NCBI RefSeq assembly: GCF_000196435.1
Contig: NC_010161.1
Location: forward strand, 2,499,001-2,563,000
DNA from: Bartonella tribocorum CIP 105476
Lineage (GTDB): Bacteria > Pseudomonadota > Alphaproteobacteria > Rhizobiales > Rhizobiaceae
Direction: 5' to 3'
DNA length: 64,000 bases
Shown: positions 19,929 to 29,842 of the stretch, piece after piece
How the letters are laid out: each line of letters opens with the position of its first letter
Position numbering within the stretch: position 1 is the first letter of the stretch
Notes under the pieces: model-generated
Database searches by the model: none
Seen by the model: only the letters and a program-made list of their open reading frames with translations
What the model was told of the DNA's origin: nothing
Made by a program: the position numbers and the translations under genes

Positions 19929-21203
19929 TTAAGAATGCTCAACCCAATCAGGAATATGATCACATTCCATCAATTGCGCATAATCAAGACGTGGACGAAT
20001 AACCGCATAACGCGTATCTTGAACGAGAACTTCAGGGATCAAAAGTCGACTATTATAAGTACTCGCCATCACAGCACCATAAGCCCCCGCTTGCGTAATT
20101 GCCAAAAGATCACCAGGTGCCAAAATCGGTAAACAACGATCTAATGCTAAATAATCACCAGTCTCACAAACGGAACCCACAATATCAGCACGAATAAGGG
20201 GGGCGTCTTTTGCTGCTTGTTTCACAAGGACAACATTCTGCCAAGCATCATAAAGTGTTGGACGCATCAGATCATTCATCGCCGCATCTACAATAACAAA
20301 ATTCCGCCCTTGTCCCTTTTTTAAATAGAGAACAGAGGTTACCAACACACCAGCTTGCCCCACGATGCTCCGTCCCGGCTCCACAACAATATCAATCCCT
20401 AAAGGAGCAATATGTTTCTTTACCAGCGCGGCATAATCAAAAGGGGAAGGTAAAGTATGTTGTTCACAACCATAGGCAATACCAAGCCCGCCGCCAATAT
20501 CTATATGCGTTATTGCACAACCATCGCTCCACAATTGACGCACACAATCTGCAATAAGAAGAAAAGCCTCTTCAAACGGCTTTAAATCACAAATTTGACT
20601 GCCAATATGCATATCGATACCGCAAACCTGCAATCCAGGTAAAGAGGCAGCTTTTTTATAAGCCTCTCTTGCCAAAAACAATGGAATACCAAACTTATTT
20701 TCAGATTTTCCTGTTGTAATTTTCTTATGAGTCTTTGCATCAACATCTGGATTAATGCGCAATGAAACACGTGCTGTTTTTGATAATGCAACAGCACGTT
20801 GCGACAACTGTTCAAGCTCCGGTTCTGATTCAACATTAAAACAATAAATATTCTGAGAAAGAGCAAAATCTATCTCTCTCACAGTTTTACCAACACCAGA
20901 ATAAACAATACGATGCGCCGGAATACCAACAGCAAGGGCTCGCCGTAATTCTCCTTCTGAAACCACATCAGCTCCCGCCCCATTTGCCGCTAAAAGCCGT
21001 AAAATTGCTTGATTAGAATTAGCTTTAACCGCATAAGCAATCAGAGTAGGCATTCCTTGAAATGCCTTTTGATAATCCTTAAAACGTGTGACTAATGCAT
21101 TAGCTGAATAACAATAAAAAGGAGTTCCCACCTCCTGCGCAAGATCAGTAAGTGAACAACCTTCAGCATGAAGCATGCCTTGATGGTAGGGAAAAAAATT
21201 CAC
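19929..21203 (-). CDS. lysA: Diaminopimelate decarboxylase
   Basis: Last step of lysine synthesis: meso-diaminopimelate to L-lysine and CO2, PLP-dependent, cytosolic. 424 residues. PLP lysine in IAYAVKANSNQAIL near residue 60, HIGSQICD, the glycine-rich IDIGGGLGI phosphate-binding loop, EPGRSIVG, and the second active-site segment GSVCETGDYLA. Full family length. It begins 9 bases after lptM, consistent with one operon with argH. Confidence 0.97.
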   Translation of the reverse strand: MNFFPYHQGMLHAEGCSLTDLAQEVGTPFYCYSANALVTRFKDYQKAFQGMPTLIAYAVKANSNQAILRLLAANGAGADVVSEGELRRALAVGIPAHRIVYSGVGKTVREIDFALSQNIYCFNVESEPELEQLSQRAVALSKTARVSLRINPDVDAKTHKKITTGKSENKFGIPLFLAREAYKKAASLPGLQVCGIDMHIGSQICDLKPFEEAFLLIADCVRQLWSDGCAITHIDIGGGLGIAYGCEQHTLPSPFDYAALVKKHIAPLGIDIVVEPGRSIVGQAGVLVTSVLYLKKGQGRNFVIVDAAMNDLMRPTLYDAWQNVVLVKQAAKDAPLIRADIVGSVCETGDYLALDRCLPILAPGDLLAITQAGAYGAVMASTYNSRLLIPEVLVQDTRYAVIRPRLDYAQLMECDHIPDWVEHS

Positions 21204-21212
21204 ACTTTCCTC

Positions 21213-21395
21213 CTACTTTATCAAACGATCAAGAATAAAAGGTTGATCATCTTCACTTTTAGCAGCAGATGTTCCCTGCATAGACTTTTCCACACTTGTA
21301 AGAGGAGGTGCCTCCAATGACCCTTTACGCCCACAGCCAACGACACCTAAGCCCCCCAAAAGGACAATCATCAACCCTTTTATTATAATTTTCAT
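21213..21395 (-). CDS. lptM: LptM-like small lipoprotein
   Basis: 60 residues: a signal peptide with lipobox LGVVGCGRKGSLEAPP, so the mature protein starts at the Cys near residue 21. The CG.KG.LE.PP start is the LptM (YifL) signature; in E. coli LptM helps mature the LPS translocon LptD. Placement between argH and lysA is typical in Proteobacteria. Confidence 0.85.
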   Translation of the reverse strand: MKIIIKGLMIVLLGGLGVVGCGRKGSLEAPPLTSVEKSMQGTSAAKSEDDQPFILDRLIK

Positions 21396-21446
21396 CTGTC
21401 CTCTTTCTTCATCTTGATTTCTTTTTTACCTTTAAAATACAATCAC

Positions 21447-22847
21447 TCAAGCGCTCACAAGACGCTTTTTCCAATATGCGATTTGCCGAAGAACTTCTGA
21501 AGAGGCTGTTCCCCCAAAGCTTTTACGACTTTCAACAGATTTTTCAACGGTCAAAACATCAAAAAGTGTCGCATTGATATCAGGACAAATTGCTTGAAGT
21601 TCATCTAATGATAAATCCTGAAGGCGACACTGTTTTTTTTCTGCCAATGCCATAGCTTGCCCTGTCATATGATGCGCTTCACGAAAAGGAATTCCTAGTT
21701 CGCGAACAAGCCAATCGGCAAAATCCGTCGCTGTTGCATACCCTAAATCCGCTGCTTGTTTCATGGCTTTTTTATTCACTTCCAAATCAGCAATCATCCC
21801 TGTCATGGCTGCTAATGATAACTCCAAACTCAAAGCCCCATCAAACACATATTCTTTATCTTCTTGCATATCCTTTGAATAAGCAAGCGGTAATCCTTTC
21901 ATCACCGTTAACAATCCCATAAGTGCCCCATTCAATCGACCTGTTTTCGCTCGTACTAACTCTGCCGCATCAGGATTTCTCTTTTGGGGCATAATAGATG
22001 AACCTGTTGAAAAAGCATCGGATAAATAAATAAAACGAAACTGCTCACTTGACCAAAGAATGATTTCTTCTGCTAAACGCGAAAGATGCATGGCACAAAG
22101 AGCACCAGCGCTTAAAAACTCCAATGCAAAATCACGATCAGAAACACTATCAATTGAATTGCGCGTAGGTTCCCGAAAACCTAGCGCTTGTGCTGTCATA
22201 AAGCGATCAATCGGAAAACTTGTTCCTGCCAAAGCCGCAGCACCTAAAGGCGACTCATTCATTCGCTCACTAGCATCACGCATCCGCGATAAATCTCGAC
22301 CAAACATTTCAACATAAGCCATCATATAATGGCCCAATGTTACGGGTTGCGCTAATTGTAAATGTGTAAAACCTGGCATATAGGTCTTGACATGTTGTTC
22401 TGCAAGAATAAGCAGTTGCTTTATCAATTGTTTTAAAGCTTGTGCTATTTTCTGCAATGTCTCACGCACCCACAACCGAAAATCAACAGCCACTTGATCA
22501 TTGCGTGAACGCGCCGTATGCAAACGCCCAGCAACAGGACCAATCAACGCACTCAATCGCGCTTCAATATTCATATGAATATCTTCAAGATTTCGTGAAA
22601 AAACAAAGTCTCCCTCTTCAATTTCTTGTAAAATAATTTTTAAACCATGAGAAATTTTTTCATAATCAGACTGTAAAATAATCTTTGTTTGCGCTAACAT
22701 CGCAGCGTGAGAGAGCGAACCTTCAATATCTTGCCGATAGAGTTTTTGATCAACATCAATTGAGGCGTTAATTTCTTCCATAACTGCAGCAGGTCCTGCG
22801 ATAAACCGCCCACCCCACATTTGGTTCTTTAACGTCTCATCTGTCAT
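21447..22847 (-). CDS. argH: Argininosuccinate lyase
   Basis: Splits argininosuccinate into arginine and fumarate, the last step of arginine synthesis. 466 residues, full length. Seen: MWGGRF near the start, [33 protein letters not shown], and the signature loop [15 protein letters not shown] with the catalytic Ser. First gene of the argH-lptM-lysA run; 51 bases to lptM. Divergent to the tlpA-like gene. Confidence 0.97.
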   Translation of the reverse strand: MTDETLKNQMWGGRFIAGPAAVMEEINASIDVDQKLYRQDIEGSLSHAAMLAQTKIILQSDYEKISHGLKIILQEIEEGDFVFSRNLEDIHMNIEARLSALIGPVAGRLHTARSRNDQVAVDFRLWVRETLQKIAQALKQLIKQLLILAEQHVKTYMPGFTHLQLAQPVTLGHYMMAYVEMFGRDLSRMRDASERMNESPLGAAALAGTSFPIDRFMTAQALGFREPTRNSIDSVSDRDFALEFLSAGALCAMHLSRLAEEIILWSSEQFRFIYLSDAFSTGSSIMPQKRNPDAAELVRAKTGRLNGALMGLLTVMKGLPLAYSKDMQEDKEYVFDGALSLELSLAAMTGMIADLEVNKKAMKQAADLGYATATDFADWLVRELGIPFREAHHMTGQAMALAEKKQCRLQDLSLDELQAICPDINATLFDVLTVEKSVESRKSFGGTASSEVLRQIAYWKKRLVSA

Positions 22848-22880
22848 AGTTTAAAAGCACCGATAAAAAGGATAAAAGCC

Positions 22881-23579
22881 ATGATTCCTCAAAGTTTTAA
22901 TAACTCAAAGAAAAAAAACAAAAAGTGGAAGATTTTCATAACATCCTTTTTTGTTGCCATTATCTTAGTTGGTATCAGTTTATACGCAATAAAAAATCAT
23001 CATGACAAGAGTGCCTATTTTTCTACTAACTTTATTTCAAAAGAAAATACCGAAAAAATACAAGACAAAAAAATGATGACGCTCCAAAAAGCCGCAACAG
23101 GCTTTTTTGCTCACATGCGATTTATTGATACACCCTTAGATATGAACTCTCTCTCTTTTAAGGATATTCAAGGAAAAGACCATACACTCGCGGAATTTAA
23201 CGGAAAGTCGATACTACTCAATCTATGGGCTATCTGGTGCGTACCCTGCCGCACAGAAATGCCTGAACTGGCACAATTAAAACGCGAACTAGGTGGAAAA
23301 AACTTCGATGTCATAGCGATTAATATCGATAAAGCCGCCTCTCCTGAAAAAATTCAACAATTTTTGCAAAATATTCATGCTGATAATTTAATCTACTATC
23401 GCGATGAAACCATGAATATCTTCAACGACATGAGAAAACAAGGACTTGCTTTAGGACTCCCCGTCACACTTCTCATTGATAAAAATGGTTATCTCATTGC
23501 TTCCTATAATGGGGCAGCACCATGGGCCAATAACGATGCCAAAGCACTTATAAAAGCTGTCATAAAAGAAGCGCAATAA
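22881..23579 (+). CDS. tlpA: TlpA-like membrane-anchored thiol:disulfide oxidoreductase
   Basis: 232 residues. Membrane anchor about residues 17-38 after a Lys-rich N-terminus, then a periplasmic thioredoxin fold with WAIWCVPCRTEMPEL (active-site CxxC as CVPC) near residue 120 and cis-Pro in LGLPVTLLI. TlpA proteins reduce periplasmic partners such as cytochrome oxidase assembly factors. Located opposite argH as in other Rhizobiales. It ends one base before the convergent YaiI-family gene. Confidence 0.9.
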   Translation: MIPQSFNNSKKKNKKWKIFITSFFVAIILVGISLYAIKNHHDKSAYFSTNFISKENTEKIQDKKMMTLQKAATGFFAHMRFIDTPLDMNSLSFKDIQGKDHTLAEFNGKSILLNLWAIWCVPCRTEMPELAQLKRELGGKNFDVIAINIDKAASPEKIQQFLQNIHADNLIYYRDETMNIFNDMRKQGLALGLPVTLLIDKNGYLIASYNGAAPWANNDAKALIKAVIKEAQ

Positions 23580-23580
23580 C

Positions 23581-24096
23581 CTAATAACCGCGCCTTTTTA
23601 AACGTTGGATTGTCAAATCCAATGCTGACAAAAAAGCAGAACGATCTTTACCACAAAAAGGGCGTGGTCCTCCTGTGACATGCCCTTGCTCTCGCAAATC
23701 TTCCATCAAATTGCGCATGACTAAAGCTTGACCAATTGAATTAGCATCAAAAATACGCCCCGTTGGCGAAAGACAAAGCCCCCCAGACCTTACAACCCGT
23801 GCTGCTAAAGGGATATCACTGGTAATAACGATACTCGCCTCATGGACATGTTCTACAATCCAATCATCAGCACTATCAAACCCACCAGAAACAACGATTC
23901 TTTCAATGAGTTCTTCGTGGGGAACAGAAAGAAAACGGTTCGCGACAATAAATGTCTTAAGCTGATAACGATTCATAACACGATAAATCTCAGCTTTGAC
24001 AGGGCAGGCATCTGCATCAACCAATAAAGTAATAGCTGGTCTTATTCCTTGCCCCATCTTTTGGTTTTCATACGATCTAAAGGCTTTTGCATTCAT
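23581..24096 (-). CDS. YaiI/YqxD family protein (DUF188, UPF0178)
   Basis: 171 residues: LLVDADACPVKAEIYR near residue 25, ASIVITSDIPLAAR, and RPFCGKDRSAFLSALD near the end, the family signatures. PIN-like fold expected; function not established. The start ATG at 24096 overlaps the stop of the YihY-type gene as ATGA, so translation is probably coupled. Confidence 0.93.
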   Translation of the reverse strand: MNAKAFRSYENQKMGQGIRPAITLLVDADACPVKAEIYRVMNRYQLKTFIVANRFLSVPHEELIERIVVSGGFDSADDWIVEHVHEASIVITSDIPLAARVVRSGGLCLSPTGRIFDANSIGQALVMRNLMEDLREQGHVTGGPRPFCGKDRSAFLSALDLTIQRLKRRGY

Positions 24097-24944
24097 CGAG
24101 GAGATTGCCCATAATTGCGATAAAACATTATTGCAGCGTTTATTTCACCTCCCAAAATAAAAATTGCGCTTAATATGTAAAGAAAAATAATGGCAACCAT
24201 AATAGATGCTAACCCTGCATAGGTCGAAATATAGTCAAACATTGTTAAATATTGTGCAAAAGCAAGAGAAGCCATAAACCATACAAACATTGTCACCACG
24301 ATTCCTGGTAAAATATCTATAAATTTCCGCTGCCCTGCTGGAAGCCATTTATGAACAATCAAAAGACTGATAAACAAAATAACGACTGCAATTGTATAAC
24401 GCCATAAACGAATGACCCCAATATATTCAGTCATAAAAAAAGGATGATTTTGCATAATTTTAATCAGCAAAGGTGCTAAAATCAATAAAAAGCTCATCAC
24501 CACAAGACCAAAAGCTCCAAGGATCACAAAAAACAAACTTTGAAAACGACAAAAAAACCAACTCCGTCGATCAGTCACACGGTAAGCTTTATTCAAGGCC
24601 GTACGCAAAGCTTCTATTCCATTAGAAGCAAAATAAGCCGTTCCAATGATAGAAAGCGTCAACACACCTCCTTGATGAAGAGTTAAAACATTGACAATTT
24701 CCTGAGATAAAGGTTCTGCAATGACATCAGGCAATAACTGCACCAGCGCTTTAATTTTTTGCGGTGTATAAGTAAAAGCCCCAAGAAAACGAGCAAAAAA
24801 TGTTCCAAAAATAAAAAAAGGAAAAAATGCCAAAAGACCAGATAGTGCAACATGGCTTGCAAAAGCACTTCCACTATCACGCCAATAATGACTTATTGCA
24901 TCACCAAAAATACGATAGCTATACCAAAAGATATTTTTCAACAA
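24093..24944 (-). CDS. YihY/UPF0761 family inner-membrane protein
   Basis: 283 residues with about six membrane segments; family signatures are ALSGLLAFFPFFIFGT near residue 35, TAYFASNGIEALRTALNKAY near 110, and LGGEINAAIMFY at the end. Formerly annotated as ribonuclease BN, now regarded as a membrane protein of unknown role. The start appears to be TTG (24944 or the next codon) with GAGG before it; no ATG is available nearby. Confidence 0.9.
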   Translation of the reverse strand: MLKNIFWYSYRIFGDAISHYWRDSGSAFASHVALSGLLAFFPFFIFGTFFARFLGAFTYTPQKIKALVQLLPDVIAEPLSQEIVNVLTLHQGGVLTLSIIGTAYFASNGIEALRTALNKAYRVTDRRSWFFCRFQSLFFVILGAFGLVVMSFLLILAPLLIKIMQNHPFFMTEYIGVIRLWRYTIAVVILFISLLIVHKWLPAGQRKFIDILPGIVVTMFVWFMASLAFAQYLTMFDYISTYAGLASIMVAIIFLYILSAIFILGGEINAAIMFYRNYGQSPR

Positions 24945-25129
24945 ACCTCAATACTTTCTGGTAATATCCTTTTTTCAGTTATCTCACGTTTTATAAAAAC
25001 CATCGAGACTTAAAAAACAAACCCTTCTTAGTATAAAGGGCAGCAATTCATGTGGTCAAGCCTCCTCCTATCCAAAAACTGAAAAGCCAACAAATTTTAC
25101 CAACCAAATGTATTCTGTTTGAAGCGTTT

Positions 25130-25172
25130 CACATGAGAGCCACCCTCCATTAAAGAACGCAAAAGAATAAAA
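25130..25172 (+). pseudogene. Scrap of the integrase-fragment tail
   Basis: CCATTAAAGAACGCAAAAGAATAAAA matches the end of copy 1 (4280-4310), the part encoding PIKERKKQ. Too short to be certain. Confidence 0.35.
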
Positions 25173-25621
25173 TCGTGAAGCAAAGATATTTCCATGAATG
25201 TTTTATCACATTTTAACGCTTAAACTAAAAGAAAATAGACAGAAATGAGCTCTACCTTTACGTCTTTTACATTTACATTGTTCTCAGATAGATTTGTTTT
25301 CCCGCTTCAAAAGATCAATCAAACAGAGAAAATATTCCCACCCCAAACTGGCATACAAAAGCTAAAAAATAAACACACTGAATTATCTTAATATTTTTCT
25401 CAAACATGTTGCTGCATGTGGTTTGAATATTCATTTACAATTGACAGCAATCGTAGAAACTTTATGAAGAAAACCATATCATAAAATGAAAAATGTACCA
25501 GCTACCGATTGGAGAATACCCCCCTGCTTTTATAAAACACTTTGCAAAACAACACCCATAATAGACTCAGATTTGCATTGATTTACAGGCACTCATACAA
25601 ACCTTTCTCCCTGAAAAACCC

Positions 25622-25679
25622 TTCGCAAATCCCTTAGGTTATATTTGCGAAAATCGAATTGACGAGAATATAATTCTCG
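25622..25679. repeat. Two adjacent palindromes
   Basis: TTCGCAAAT and ATTTGCGAA form perfect 9-base arms (25622-25630 and 25643-25651); 11 bases later CGAGAAT-ATA-ATTCTCG forms 7-base arms (25663-25679). Neither is followed by a clear T-run, so a terminator is not evident. Confidence 0.5.
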
Positions 25680-26103
25680 GCTCAATAATGTAAAGAGTAA
25701 TACTATAGAGGAGTTTTATAGATCTTTACCATTAGCAGTACGAAAGATTATTGAACAAAGCCTTTATCTTTCAAAAAAATGCTTTCATTCTTTTTACAGT
25801 CGTGATCCATTTAATAAAGAATTGCATCTCCATTGATATGAAATAAATTGAACTTGAAGCACATTTCTTTTCGCTCTCATTTATGCGTATTTTTTAACCA
25901 AAACAACGAGGTCCCCTCGTGAGGGTACAAAAACTATTTTATAGCACAGGATGGGAGATAAAGGTAAGCAGGCACCACTTATCGTCGTGCAAACGATTAA
26001 GAACAGCGCCGTACCTTTACCATAACGCACAATTTAAAAGAACAGATATCTGAAGGGGCATGATAAGAATAAGTAAAACAACAGCGAAAAATTCAAAAAT
26101 CTT

Positions 26104-27042
26104 TTATTTTACATCCCCTCTTTGAGAAACGCTATGACGCCCAAAATCAGGAGCATCAATTTCCTGTCCCGCCGCAATGATATTACGGCGCACAGCACGC
26201 GTACGCGTAAAAAAATTAAACAGTGTTTCACCATCACCCAAACGAATTGCCTGTTCTAAAAAAGCAAGCCCTTCACTAAAACGACCCAACATTTCTAAAA
26301 TAGCCTCTTTATTATGCAAACAAATATCGCGCCACATAACAGGATCAGAAGATGCCAAACGTGTAAAATCACGAAAACCAGAAGCGGAATAAGCAATCAC
26401 TTCTGAATTTGTTACTTTTTCTAAATCACTCGCTGTCCCAACAATATTATAGGCAATCAAATGCGGCAAATGCGAAACAATTGCCAAAACAAGATCATGA
26501 TGCTTAGGCTCCATTTTTTCGACACGTGCCCCACAAGCTTCCCAAAATGCTGTCAATCGTGCTACAGCCGTCGCATCACTCTCCGCAAAAGGCGTTAAAA
26601 TACACCAGCGATTGATAAACAAATCAGCAAAACCAGCATCCGGACCTGAATATTCCGTTCCAGCAATAGGATGCCCCGGAATAAAATGAACCGTTTTGGG
26701 CAATAAAGGCGCCATTTCTGTAATAACCAATTCCTTTGTAGAACCAACATCACTCACAATCGCCCCTGGCTTTAAATGATCATGAATGTTTTTCGCCACC
26801 TCTGCACTCGCTCCAACAGGAACAGAGATAATAACGAGATCAGCACCTTCAACAGCCTCTGCATTATCCGTTGTATAAAAATCTCCAAGTTCCAATTCAC
26901 GCGCTCTTTCCAGTGTTTCTTGACGACGCGTTGCAATAGAAATCTGAGCGGAAAGATTTTTCTTCTTTATCACTCTTGCCAAAGAAGATCCAATCAGACC
27001 GATTCCAATGAGTGCTATTCTTTCAAATTGAATATGGGACAT
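26104..27042 (-). CDS. tyrC: Prephenate/arogenate dehydrogenase
   Basis: NAD(P)-dependent oxidative decarboxylation in tyrosine synthesis. 312 residues. Rossmann loop IALIGIGLIGSSLARV near residue 10, SVPVGASAEV, DVGSTKELV, the catalytic-His stretch FIPGHPIAGTEYSG near residue 120, and SHLPHLIAY with the second conserved His. In many rhizobia hisC precedes it; here the ~1 kb before it is gene-free. Start ATG at 27042. Confidence 0.93.
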   Translation of the reverse strand: MSHIQFERIALIGIGLIGSSLARVIKKKNLSAQISIATRRQETLERARELELGDFYTTDNAEAVEGADLVIISVPVGASAEVAKNIHDHLKPGAIVSDVGSTKELVITEMAPLLPKTVHFIPGHPIAGTEYSGPDAGFADLFINRWCILTPFAESDATAVARLTAFWEACGARVEKMEPKHHDLVLAIVSHLPHLIAYNIVGTASDLEKVTNSEVIAYSASGFRDFTRLASSDPVMWRDICLHNKEAILEMLGRFSEGLAFLEQAIRLGDGETLFNFFTRTRAVRRNIIAAGQEIDAPDFGRHSVSQRGDVK

Positions 27043-27339
27043 CTCTTACCTTTAAAGATTTTTTGCAAATGGCAACAAAAACAATTTTAAAAATCATCAT
27101 TTTCCTGTTTGTTCGTTCAAGAGTTATGCGCAAAATATTAAAAAACGACAACTTGGTAATAAAGAATAACGCAGTTTATCAATCCTCACCTGTACAAACA
27201 AACAACAGATCATTTTTACCTAGAAAATGCAAAAAATACATGACAAAAAATGTAACACCAAGCTTCTAAATTCTCACTTCATTGCTTAATCGCATACAAC
27301 ACATTGATCCATAAAGATAATTACAATATTTTATATTGA

Positions 27340-27660
27340 AAGAAATCCCTTAAATACTGAAGAATTATTTCATTTTAAGCCTTCTTATGTTGTTATGTCT
27401 TTTGCACCTCACACAAAGGGATAGCATATAGATAAAAACACTTAAAAGAAGAAATAAAAAGCCTCATGCTCTCTTAATGCCAAAGATTATCGTAACATTA
27501 GAGGCTAGAAAAGGATGTAATGAATACCGATTTACACTTTTGTTAAGCGTAGAAGCGGGAATGTTCAATGAATTGTACTTACGAAAAGCTTTACCGTTGT
27601 ACCATTCATAAGAACCGTCACGAAATAGGTATAACCGCATTGAAAAATGTTTTTAAGAAA
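27340..27660 (+). pseudogene. Tyrosine-integrase N-terminal fragment, copy 7
   Basis: Very degraded: leader traces (TATTGAAAGAAATC), a KRRSGNVQ-like stretch, then YTIHKNRHEIGITALKNVFKKAHEF by frame-adjusted reading at about 27595-27660, aligning with YTIHGRRHKMGLGALRDVSLKQAREY of the family. Confidence 0.6.
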
Positions 27661-27876
27661 GCGCATGAATTTTTAAAACAAATGTATCTTGTAACATTAT
27701 GCTTTGCATAAAGAACACCCCCATAGAATTCTATGAGAAAGCCTCATATTCATCACATATTCTCATAAAAAATACCGAATGCGTAAAATTTTATTTGACC
27801 CCTTATATCACTAACCACTCATGTGATTTACTTCACTAAAGGTTCTATGAACAAGACTTGCTCTAAATATGAGTAT

Positions 27877-27982
27877 GCACTTGAGAAATCACCGTAAAAG
27901 GTGATTTTCCTTCAACTTCTACCTGATAATGCAAGAGCTGTAACTGCTGAAAATGCCTTTGTGCTGTACTGAAAATAAAAAA
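27877..27982 (-). pseudogene. Partial duplicate of holA
   Basis: 106 bases match 28203-28308 inside holA with about seven differences, e.g. identical GCAAGAGCTGTAACTGCTGAAAATGCC. It lies just past the holA stop codon in the same orientation, 326 bases from its source, and cannot encode anything by itself. Confidence 0.85.
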
Positions 27983-28002
27983 TCATTATATTTTAAAATA
28001 TG

Positions 28003-29043
28003 TTAAGCTGCTATTTGGCGTCGTGCAATAATTGTGAGTCCTAACAAAGCTTGACGAATGATAGCTTCACCCAAAAGCGGATTTTTACGGCTTTCTAAAA
28101 CAGCACTCTGAATTCTTTCCATTGCGTAAGAAATCTGTTCTAACTTCCAATATTTTACAGCTTGTTCAACGTTTTTTTTCCGTTGAAAAAAAATAGGAGG
28201 ACGCGCTTGAGAAACCACCGTAACAGGTGTTTTTCCTTCAACCTCTACCTGATAACGCAAGAGCTGTAACTGCTGAAAATGCCTTTGTGCTGTACTTAAA
28301 ATAAAAAAAAGCGCCCCCTGCAATGCTGCATGTCGGTTAAAATGCGCTTCAAAGCCTGATATATCGCCCAATAAAAGAGCATCAATAATTTCATCTTGAG
28401 AAAGAGCACTTACATCACTTACAATAGCTTTCACATCTTCAAGAGTAATATGAACATTTAAAGCGTAAAGACAAAGCTTCTCTAATTCACCGCGTGATAC
28501 AAGACGATCTACCCCTAAACTTTCATGCAACCATCTACGTGCATCCAAAGAAAGAGTCTTCTTAAACTGCCCTAAAACCTCATCAATCAAACCGTCAAGA
28601 GAACGCATATCATCGGCAAAACAGGGCAGAGCCATTGCATTTGCTGCCGTTTCAATAACATTGCGCAACCCTGTTCCTTTTTTTAAATCCCCTGCCTCAA
28701 TGAGAATAAAACTTTTTTCTGGTGGTTTCTCAATTAAAAGCTTCAAGGCTGCAAGAAAACCTTTTTGGTTAGCAGCATGAGAAATCCATATCAAACGATC
28801 TCCCCCAAAAAGCGAAAAAGTACGCGCTTCATTTTCCAAACATGCGGGATCTTTATCAATGTCAGCAGCATCCAAACGAATTGTCGAAAATGGATCTTCT
28901 ATTGCGACTTTTGTGAGCTTCGCAAAACGTTGGGCACGTTCACAAATAAGACCACGATCTGGCCCATAAATGAGAACAATAGGAAAAGCACGTGAGAAAC
29001 GCGTTAGAAACTGATCAACCTCATGTGCTTTTTTCTGAGCCAC
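28003..29043 (-). CDS. holA: DNA polymerase III subunit delta
   Basis: Clamp-loader subunit that opens the beta sliding clamp. 346 residues, usual length. VLIYGPDRGLICERAQRF near residue 25, FSLFGGDRLIWI near 75, then the three-domain delta layout with GDISGFEAHFNRHA. Starts with GTG 4 bases after the ABC ATPase stop, so it may be read from the transporter transcript. 106 bases of it are duplicated just downstream. Confidence 0.93.
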   Translation of the reverse strand: MAQKKAHEVDQFLTRFSRAFPIVLIYGPDRGLICERAQRFAKLTKVAIEDPFSTIRLDAADIDKDPACLENEARTFSLFGGDRLIWISHAANQKGFLAALKLLIEKPPEKSFILIEAGDLKKGTGLRNVIETAANAMALPCFADDMRSLDGLIDEVLGQFKKTLSLDARRWLHESLGVDRLVSRGELEKLCLYALNVHITLEDVKAIVSDVSALSQDEIIDALLLGDISGFEAHFNRHAALQGALFFILSTAQRHFQQLQLLRYQVEVEGKTPVTVVSQARPPIFFQRKKNVEQAVKYWKLEQISYAMERIQSAVLESRKNPLLGEAIIRQALLGLTIIARRQIAA

Positions 29044-29047
29044 ACTA

Positions 29048-29842
29048 TTAATCCATTAACAGTTCATCATCATCAAGAACTTCCCCGCGCACTTTCTGAA
29101 ACATACCAATTAAATCATTGACATCCAAGCCCTTACGCTCTTCATGACAGACATCTAAAATCACTTTTCCACCATGCAACATCAATGTGCGATCGCCATA
29201 ATCAAGAGCCTGACGCATAGAATGGGTTACCATAATAGTCGTTAATTTTTTCTCTTCAACGATTTTTTCAGTCAACCGCATTACAAAATCAGCCATTCTA
29301 GGATCAAGTGCTGAGGTATGTTCATCAAGTAATAAAACATCCGCATGAGCTAATGTTGCCATCACAAGACAAACGGCTTGGCGTTGTCCACCGGATAAAC
29401 TGTCCATAGGATTGTGAATATATGCTTCAAGACCAATGCCTAATTGAGCAATTTTCTCTCGAAAAAATTGCCTTTTTTCATGGTTTAAAGCTGAACGCAA
29501 ACTACGACGATTTCCCCGAAGAGCAGCAAGAGCCAAATTTTCTTCAATTGTTAAAGAACCACAACTTCCCTTTAACGAATCTTGAAAAACACAAGCAACC
29601 CTTCCAGCACGTTCGCTAACGGATTGCCTGGAAACATTTTGTCCATTGATAACCACTTTCCCCGTCGAGGGAAGCGTTGCCCCCGCCAAAACACTAAGCA
29701 ACGTTGACTTACCCGCACCATTTGAACCGATAACCGTAACAAAGCTACCCTGATCAATTTTGAGGTTAATATCAATTAAAGCCTGTTTTTCCAAAGGCGT
29801 TTGCGGTTTAAATGTAACCCCCACATGAAAAAACTCAATCAC
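29048..29842 (-). CDS. ABC transporter ATP-binding protein
   Basis: 264 residues from GTG 29842, chosen because GGAGG lies 7 bases before it; the longer open frame from 29872 lacks support. Walker A GSNGAGKST, Q-loop FQDSLKGS, signature LSGGQRQAV, Walker B VLLLDEHTSALD, H-loop VTHS. Energises the permease next door. Its start overlaps the permease stop by 8 bases. With the substrate-binding gene this forms the COG2984/COG4120/COG1101-type set (TrpXYZ-like); the substrate, possibly an aromatic amino acid, is inferred only. Confidence 0.92.
   Translation of the reverse strand: MIEFFHVGVTFKPQTPLEKQALIDINLKIDQGSFVTVIGSNGAGKSTLLSVLAGATLPSTGKVVINGQNVSRQSVSERAGRVACVFQDSLKGSCGSLTIEENLALAALRGNRRSLRSALNHEKRQFFREKIAQLGIGLEAYIHNPMDSLSGGQRQAVCLVMATLAHADVLLLDEHTSALDPRMADFVMRLTEKIVEEKKLTTIMVTHSMRQALDYGDRTLMLHGGKVILDVCHEERKGLDVNDLIGMFQKVRGEVLDDDELLMD

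Larger units (their letters stand above)
24945..26103. other. 1.16-kb gene-free region
   Basis: No gene. Contains a short match to the integrase-fragment tail at 25130-25172 and two adjacent palindromes at 25622-25651 and 25663-25679. A RHDPFNKE-like string at 25800-25830 may be another scrap of an integrase tail. The rest is unassigned A+T-rich DNA. Confidence 0.5.
27043..28002. other. Gene-free region with an integrase fragment and a holA duplicate
   Basis: Holds the integrase fragment at 27340-27660 and a ~106-bp copy of part of holA at 27877-27982. The rest is unassigned. Confidence 0.55.
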
